From Triglochin maritima (Eukaryota; Streptophyta; Magnoliopsida; Alismatales; Juncaginaceae): a DNA stretch of 64,000 bases. Below are positions 57,901-64,000 of the stretch, piece after piece. Each line of letters begins with the position of its first letter. Within the stretch, counting starts at the first letter, position 1. The notes beneath the pieces are model-generated. The model was given only the letters and a program-made list of their open reading frames with translations. It made no database searches and was not told where the DNA came from. The stretch spans positions 12,992,501-13,056,500 of the forward strand of contig OY821775.1 in the NCBI GenBank assembly GCA_963682175.1, given 5' to 3'. A program made the position numbers and the translations under genes.

Positions 57901-60900
57901 AAAGATGCTCTATACAATCATTAACATGTCTTTGATCCAGGGAATTTTATACAGGTTGGCTTACTCACTGGATGGAGGACGTTGCAAAAACTGATGCAAA
58001 CTTTACTGCTACAGAGTTGGATAAAATATTATCTCGAAATGGTTCTGCCATACTCTATGTACGTTATGGTTCAATTCATTGTCTTCTGGGGAACCATCAC
58101 TGTTTTCACTGGATCCAGTGTTGTGTTGGATCAGATGGCACATGGTGGAACAAATTTTGGGTTCTACAGTGGAGCAAACACTGGTCAAAATGAGTCTGAT
58201 TACAAGGCAGATCTTACTTCCTATGATTATGTAAGTTTGTTGAATTGACTGGCATGATTAGAAGAGTTTTAAAGTTAATTTACTAATCCCCTGACTTGTT
58301 CTTCTAGGACGCTCCAATTAAAGAGTATGGAGATGTGGACAATGCAAAGTTCAAAGGTGTAGTTACTAATTTTGTAATCCAACTATGTCCCCTCATTGTA
58401 CTTTCTTTTGCCAGGTGAGCCAGGTTTCCCTGGGCATACTACTAACTAGCAAAGAGGGTGCAAAAATAGTCGGGTGTCAAAGAACCCTGATTAGACATCT
58501 CCCGAAACCAGAAAGAACTATAAGTGGAGCCCTATAAGGCCCACATTTTTGCAATGACATGACATAAATCGCATGAGAGCTCAGCCCAACCCAACATTGC
58601 CATAGCACAAGTAGTTTACCAAACACCAGCAGTCACAGAGCCCGCCGTGACCCTAGTGTCCCCAAAAGTAGTCCCATTTACTTGATTACGAGCACTGAGT
58701 ACTTGAATGAACCCCAAACATCTCTGAACTTTTTACAAGCTTAATTTAAATTCAATTATGTTGTGGTCCATGTAGGGTTGTCAACTTTGACTCGACTCGA
58801 TATTTCGACTTGAAAAACATTCGACTCTAGTTTAACTTGAAAATGAAGAATTTTGATGAAAAACAAAAAAAATCTCTCAAAATCTTCTAACTTGGTTCGG
58901 TAAACGAGCCGCTCGAGCTCGAAAAAAAATTAAAATTTGACTTGATAGTTTGTTTGAATTTTTTATTGCTCTATTTTTTTATTATTTGATATTAACATAA
59001 GATAATACTTATAGTTCGAAATTTCGCTCGACTCATCTCATTTACACCTTTAGGGCCATGGCACCCTAGATTTTCAACTCGGAGCAGTAATTAACCAATG
59101 CTTAATTTATATGGTTAATTTACCAAAAGTAAAGTTACCACTGCATCTCTTTCTTAGTACACGTTGATAAACAAATTATTTTTCCGTGTAAAGGTTTGAA
59201 CACCAGGACAGTCCACACTTAGCGATTAACTTTTGTTTTTCATCTCAAATTAAATATTTTAAACCTCACTTATCAATTTGGACAATCAAAAATTCAGTGC
59301 TGGGAGAACATCCATTCAACACTTCCGGAAACATGCCTTTTCTGTACAGTAATGTAAATTGGATTTTTGACACTTATGACTTCCTCATTGTTGCAGCGTT
59401 AAGAACTGTAATAGAGAAATACCACAGCACCCTGCTTCCTCCATTTCCTTCCAATATCCAGCGAGCTAAGTATGGGAATGTTAAGGTGCACAGATTTGCT
59501 TTTCTTTTCGAGGTGCTTGATTTTTTATGCGATCCTCTCTTGGAGGTGAGAAACAAAAAACCAGTTACCATGGAATCTGTGGGGCAGGTATAGATGCAAC
59601 AATATTTATAATATTGATTATATCAGGAGAAAGTTTATCAAGTTAACTTTAATTTATCTTGATATTTGTCGCAGATGTTTGGGTTTTTACTCTATGTATG
59701 TAACATATCCGAATATACCACAAAGGAAAACAAGGGTACTCTTCTTATACCGAAGGTCTGAATCATGAACAATAATTTATATAATTGACAAAATTTAAGA
59801 TACTTGCGTTTTATACTTATTACTGTTTGATGTCCCATGAAATGTTTGTCACTAGGTTCATGACAGGGCTCAAATTTTCATTTCATGCTCAAGGTTTGAG
59901 AAGTACGAAAATATGATGTATTTGGGGGTGATAGATAGGTGGTCCAACAAGGAACTTGCAGTCCCAAATCTTCAATGTTCTAATGTCAGCTTAATTATCT
60001 TGGTAATTTCTATGCTTTTAATTTGCTGCATGATATTTGTGAGATCTCATCTAAGAATACTGACAGTATTTCATAATCTGATTTCTGACATTTTATCATT
60101 AAGCTATGTTCAAGGATTCTGCGGTAGGTAGGTCTAAGACATAAATGTGTTTTTGTTGATTATCTGGACCTCTTTTAGTAGTGCAAAATTGCTTTCTTCT
60201 TCTTCTGGAGATTTAATACCACCTTTAATAGTGCGAATTGAAATGTAGTTTCTTCTTCTGAAGATTTAATGACTAATCCCACTCTGGCTGCAATTAATAA
60301 TTCTACTTAGGACAAATAGTCAGACCAGCATTGGCTGAATGCCTGCCTCTTCTGATGCACCCTATTCAAACTCTTTGTATCTGATTTAACTTGCATGAGC
60401 TGGTATTTTGACTTATGACTGTGGTCTTCCATGATGCGAACGGTACCTCTAAATTACAATAAAATGGAAGGAATAATCGGTCTTTGTTGAAAGTTACTGC
60501 CTTATCAGTCATTTCAATTTTAGCTTAATTTTTAATCATCATTATCATTCCTTACATTAATATATGATATGGTATCTACAGAACAAACTACGTTCGAGAA
60601 AGATAAAAGTCCAAATGTCTCAAATGTGATAAAATTTTGGCAATTTATCGTATTTATTTTCTTGAAAAGGTCCAAGATAGCACCAGTACACTTGTTTTCA
60701 TCCGTTTAGAGTCACCATGTGATGTTTGGAATGTCTGATTAGTTTGCAAAGTAGTGTTATCTAGATCATAATTTCCTCTGATAACTGGTATATATGGGTG
60801 TACTATGTCTTCCATGTGGCAATTCTATTGCTTCCTTTTGAGCTTCCCACCTGCCCTATGATCTTGTTTTTGATTCTGCAGGTGGAGAATATGGGCCGTG

Positions 60901-63785
60901 TGAATTATGGGCTATACATGCATGATGAAAAGGTGAAACCTATTTAATTTGGATTTTCTGGAATTAAATTAGATCGGAATTTTTCGTAATAATCAACTTG
61001 CCACTTTTCATAAATATATATGATTATATATCTTAATATATTTTCAAATTTGTTGGTTAATTGGTTAACAATCTCATGCTGCCTTTTGTTATAAAATAGT
61101 TACTTTTTTTACATATGTTCATGTGTCTGGAGTATGAGGTTTCTTGAAGCCACGTATATTTCCTGAGCTGCAAAGCTCGACTTGTTCCAGTTTGTGGGGG
61201 GAATTTTTTAATTCTCTAATATTGATGCTGATGAGCATTCTTCACTAACCACGATATACATGAGAAATTATGATTTTATTTATTTATTCATAAATAAACT
61301 CCATTGATGTTATTACTGATAATGAATAACTCATTGATGTCATTTTAGTCAACTTTGTCTTTTCATCCATGACTGCCACAAATGTTGAGAATCCTAAAAT
61401 TTCTTGTAGTGAGAAGTAAACAAATTTAATATGTTGCTCTTCAACTTTTATGAACCCTTATTTGGTGCATATTCCTTTTACACGAGCTTCTTCACTATCC
61501 TGTGAAAAATTTGATTTATTTCCAGGGAATACTTTCCGATGTTTTCCTCAATGGAGTAATTCTTAATCAATGGAGGATGATTCCAATATCTTTTAACAAT
61601 TTGAACAAGCTTTTGCAAGCTAATCCAATCATGAAAGTTGCGGCAGATTCCAGTAGTGATACTATGAGATCTTTGAATACTGTAAAAGACCACCCCGGTC
61701 AGTTTAAAACCGACTTGTTCCTTACCTACATGTCCATATAATATGTGCATTGGTGAAAAATGTTGGAAACTTTGTCATTGTTATCATGTTTCTACAGGAG
61801 TTAAAACAAGTTTTCCAGGATTTTTTGAAGGGCGCTTTAGCATCAATTCAACTGACAAAGTTCATGACACATTTGTATCATTGCGTGGCTGGAATAAAGG
61901 GGTTGTTTTTGTCAACGATTTTAATCTTGGGCGATTCTGGACGGTAACTCCCAATCTGTTTTAGCCTTCAGTTTCATGTTAGATTATTGCAGTTTATTTA
62001 TTTATAAGGTAGATAGTGCCTACTAGTAGACTCTCTAAGCATGGTATATGTTTATCATTTCCATGGCTTTTAGAAGTAATAGTTTTTTCTTTGGTGATAT
62101 TATGCTACTTGCTACTAATGGTTTAACTTTGCTTGTGGATCTAACTGTTCTGCTTTTGACTTGGTGACTTACAAATTCATGGAAGCTTCTAGTTGCTAGA
62201 GGGACCACTTCATGGATGATTTAGCTTTTATTAAATAATACGAACTGGCAGTGGTTCCTGCAAGAACCAATGCATATTCCATCCTCAAGTATCTTTGCTT
62301 GCGTGCATGGGAACTAACCCTAATTTTCTCATAATATATGCTAATTAAGACCTCATATTCATGTGGTATTTCTTTGTGGAACTGATCTATGGAAAATAAA
62401 AATAAGAATAATATGATGTAGAGTTGCTATAATACGAGGACAGTATGGCTAATGACCTCCATCTTTTTCACTGTCATTGTTAACTTTCTTTAGCAAATTC
62501 TTCTAAAAAAAATGAATACCCATTCTCGAAAAAAAGAACTACCTCAATTTGTACCTAAGCTGCTTGAGTTATTGAAGAGGAAGACAACATGACAATAATC
62601 TAACCAAGTAATTGAATATGGTCTTAGCATCTTCAAGATGAGAGATACACCCTTTATTATTGCTAGTTGTTCATTTCTGTATTTTAATTATATCCTAAAT
62701 ATGGATAGTGTAAAGGTCGCTTTTACCTTATATGGATTGTATTTTAACTAACTGCCATTTTAATGTCTTTGATATTTTGCCCCGTTACGTACTTTCTAAT
62801 ATTTTAATTAATTATTGCAGTCGGTTGGACCACAGTGCACCCTTTACCTTCCTGCTCCCGTCCTTAAACATGGTGAAAATGTACTTGTAAGTTGATTAAC
62901 TCATGTCTGGGGGAAACCTTTCTTCAAATAAATGTTTTTAACTCGTGTCCTTAACATGGTGAAAATGACACTTAAACCTTTCTTCGAATAACCAAAATTG
63001 TTCTTTTTGGGGGGTAATTACATTCAGTAATGAAGTAAAATTTCAAGTATTCAAATTGCATGTCCACTTTGTTTCATTTTCTACTTCCTGATTAATACCC
63101 GGCTACTTGCTCTGTTGGTAGAGAAATATATTGATGTATTTTATTGCTAGGACTTAGAGCCATGAAAATTTTATATTTATTGTATCCGTCAAAGATTAAG
63201 TTGTTTTTTGACATTTGGAACATCATGAACTATATCAAATGACTATTTAAACGATCTGCATTTCTTTTATTGTGGAATCGCAGATGGTCAGTTTCATTTG
63301 CATCATTGTGGTCAATTGGAAACAACCTTACTGTTTTACAGTAGTAGGGTTGCGTACATCCGACCCCCCTTACCTCGCTTAGGCGGGAGCCTCTTCTGAG
63401 GCATTGGGGTTATGTTGATGTTGATGTATTGTATCCCTGAACAAATTAACAATGACGTTTGTCTAAACATCAGATACATAATTGACTTATGGAAGATATT
63501 TGATCTACTGTTGTGCGATAATTCGGCTATGAATACCTTATCCCCTAGTAACACTATCAACTTTATTTTTGGTTTCCCTTAAATCATTGCAATGCTATGA
63601 TATCTGGTATTTTAATTTGTTTGCATCTGAAGTAGCTGCAACAGTTTTCACTGACCAACCAAAATTTCACTTTCCTTTTGAATTCTCAGGTGATATTGGA
63701 ATTACACGCTCATAGTCCTGCACTCGAAGTTGATCTCGTTGACCAACCAGATTTTTCCTGCAGACCTAATAATTACTTAATATAA
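51961..63785 (+). CDS. BGAL17: Beta-galactosidase 17-like, glycoside hydrolase family 35
   Basis: Nineteen GT-AG exons, all in phase: 51961-52047, 53869-53973, 54064-54259, 54994-55082, 55552-55632, 55738-55832, 56704-56774, 57780-57870, 57941-58058, 58135-58230, 58308-58356, 59397-59587, 59675-59755, 59856-60002, 60882-60932, 61526-61697, 61798-61943, 62821-62886, 63690-63785; 675 residues. Exon 1 is a signal peptide ([19 protein letters not shown]), so the enzyme should enter the secretory pathway. GH35 marks: [25 protein letters not shown] with Glu190 as acid/base; [11 protein letters not shown] with Glu273 as nucleophile; [15 protein letters not shown]. It removes terminal beta-galactosyl residues from cell-wall glycans. 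Length and motifs fit the short BGAL17 clade, with no C-terminal lectin domain. No stops or frameshifts. The PIF element ends 52 bp before the ATG. Confidence 0.93.
52048..53868 (+). other. Intron 1 of the BGAL17-like gene, repeat-derived
   Basis: 1.8 kb. Contains two diverged copies of a segment with CAATTACCTTGAAAAGGG (near 52548 and 52908) and several GTAATTTGATTAC-like palindromes, which suggests old MITE material. No coding function. Confidence 0.5.
54950..54974. repeat. (GT)n microsatellite in intron 3
   Basis: TGTGTGTGTATGTGTGTGTG followed by more GT, just 20 bp upstream of the splice acceptor of exon 4. Confidence 0.9.
55236..55285 (-). mobile_element. SINE 3' end fragment in intron 4
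   Basis: CAACAACAACAAAGCTTTCA followed by ATCCCAAACTAATTGGGGTA is the reverse complement of a common plant SINE tail ending in (TTG)n. Only the tail is seen. Confidence 0.6.
56183..56332 (+). other. Candidate cassette exon in intron 6 of BGAL17-like gene
   Basis: 150 nt bounded by ATGCAG| and |GTAGGC. Open in the phase that exon 6 leaves and returns the frame to exon 7, adding 50 residues (starting [20 protein letters not shown]). No GH35 protein I know has a matching insert here, between LGAEAIL and YTTDGG. Chance is possible. Confidence 0.3.
56954..57400. mobile_element. hAT-type MITE in intron 7 of BGAL17-like gene
   Basis: 447 bp, ends CAAGGTTTGCAGAATCGAAC and inverted CACTGTTCTGAAAAACCGGA, with an exact 8-bp duplication TGAAGAAA (56946-56953, 57401-57408). 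The interior is rich in GAACCGG repeats around an AT-rich centre. Confidence 0.9.
63343..63430 (+). mobile_element. SINE 3' end in intron 18
   Basis: GGTTGCGTACATCCGACCCC, TTACCTCGCTTAGGCGGGAG and GGCATTGGGGTTA followed by TGTTGATGTTGATG is a common plant SINE tail with a (TTG)n-type end. The tRNA-like 5' part is not visible. Confidence 0.7.
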
Positions 63786-64000
63786 TGGAGTCGTCCTTTT
63801 ATGTTGATCATTCAATATTATTTGTACCGACTTCAAGGTTAGATGGTAACTCTCATGAAACTTTCAGCAGATATGCTTCCTGATCTGTCCTGAACTCCTG
63901 ATACATCTAAAGAAAAGGAGGCAAATATAATGAGGGGTAGAAGAAATTTGTAACCTATCCTTTATAAATGTATGAGAAGATCTCGCTCACCTATGAGACA
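63786..64000 (+). other. 3' untranslated region of the BGAL17-like gene
   Basis: Follows the TAA at 63783-63785. No further feature before the window ends. Confidence 0.6.

Noticed and set aside
58770..58930. Separate MITE in BGAL17 intron 11
   Set aside because: GACTCGACTCG and GCTCGAGCTCG motifs hint at one, but no paired ends or target duplication could be found.

Overview
The window is nuclear DNA of a flowering plant. Evidence: spliced GT-AG genes, a 19-exon glycoside hydrolase family 35 gene of the plant BGAL17 type, a FAR1-related gene relic, tRNA-Asp and tRNA-iMet primer binding sites of plant LTR retrotransposons, and hAT, MULE, PIF/Harbinger, LINE and SINE elements. The species cannot be told from the sequence. 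Only two loci look like ordinary host genes; nearly everything else is transposable element, much of it nested.

1-11956: two minus-strand Ty3/gypsy (Athila-like) elements. Copy 1 has a gag-protease frame that stays open to the left edge of the window and sits inside the 3' LTR of copy 2. Copy 2 keeps both ends but lacks reverse transcriptase, RNase H and integrase, and its gag-pro frame is shifted. 11957-16669: a FAR1/FRS-like pseudogene (minus strand, 3 exons, four in-frame stops, no frameshift) with two arrays of a ~21-bp repeat, then intergenic DNA. 16670-17885: an element with long inverted repeats.

17954-30366: a degenerate hAT transposon with TIRs and a 7/8 matching 8-bp target duplication. 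It holds a stack of later insertions: a solo copia LTR (TSD ATAAA) cuts the transposase C-terminus; a non-autonomous gypsy element (TSD ACAGT) sits in that LTR; a second copia LTR sits in the gypsy 3' LTR; a small hAT MITE sits in the BED-finger exon.

32496-36659: an intact six-exon plus-strand gene for an unrecognised 234-residue single-pass membrane/coiled-coil protein. ~37100-48226: a decayed plus-strand LINE interrupted by a solo gypsy LTR (TSD ACGAA), a MULE-like element rich in palindromes, and a reversed copia LTR. 48387-48914: a MULE-type MITE with a perfect 9-bp TSD. 49545-51908: a PIF/Harbinger element (TSD TAA) carrying only an intact Myb/SANT-like accessory ORF. It ends 52 bp before the start codon of the BGAL17-like beta-galactosidase gene (51961-63785), whose introns carry a hAT MITE and SINE tails.

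The best candidates for something undescribed are: paired GCGGCG hairpins at 32-34 nt spacing in both the U3 and the leader of the gypsy family; arrays of CGGTYRACCG palindromes in the copia LTRs; a large hairpin and ~30-bp palindromic modules in the MULE-like element; a non-autonomous gypsy ORF with only a zinc knuckle; and the PIF element wedged between BGAL17 and its old promoter.
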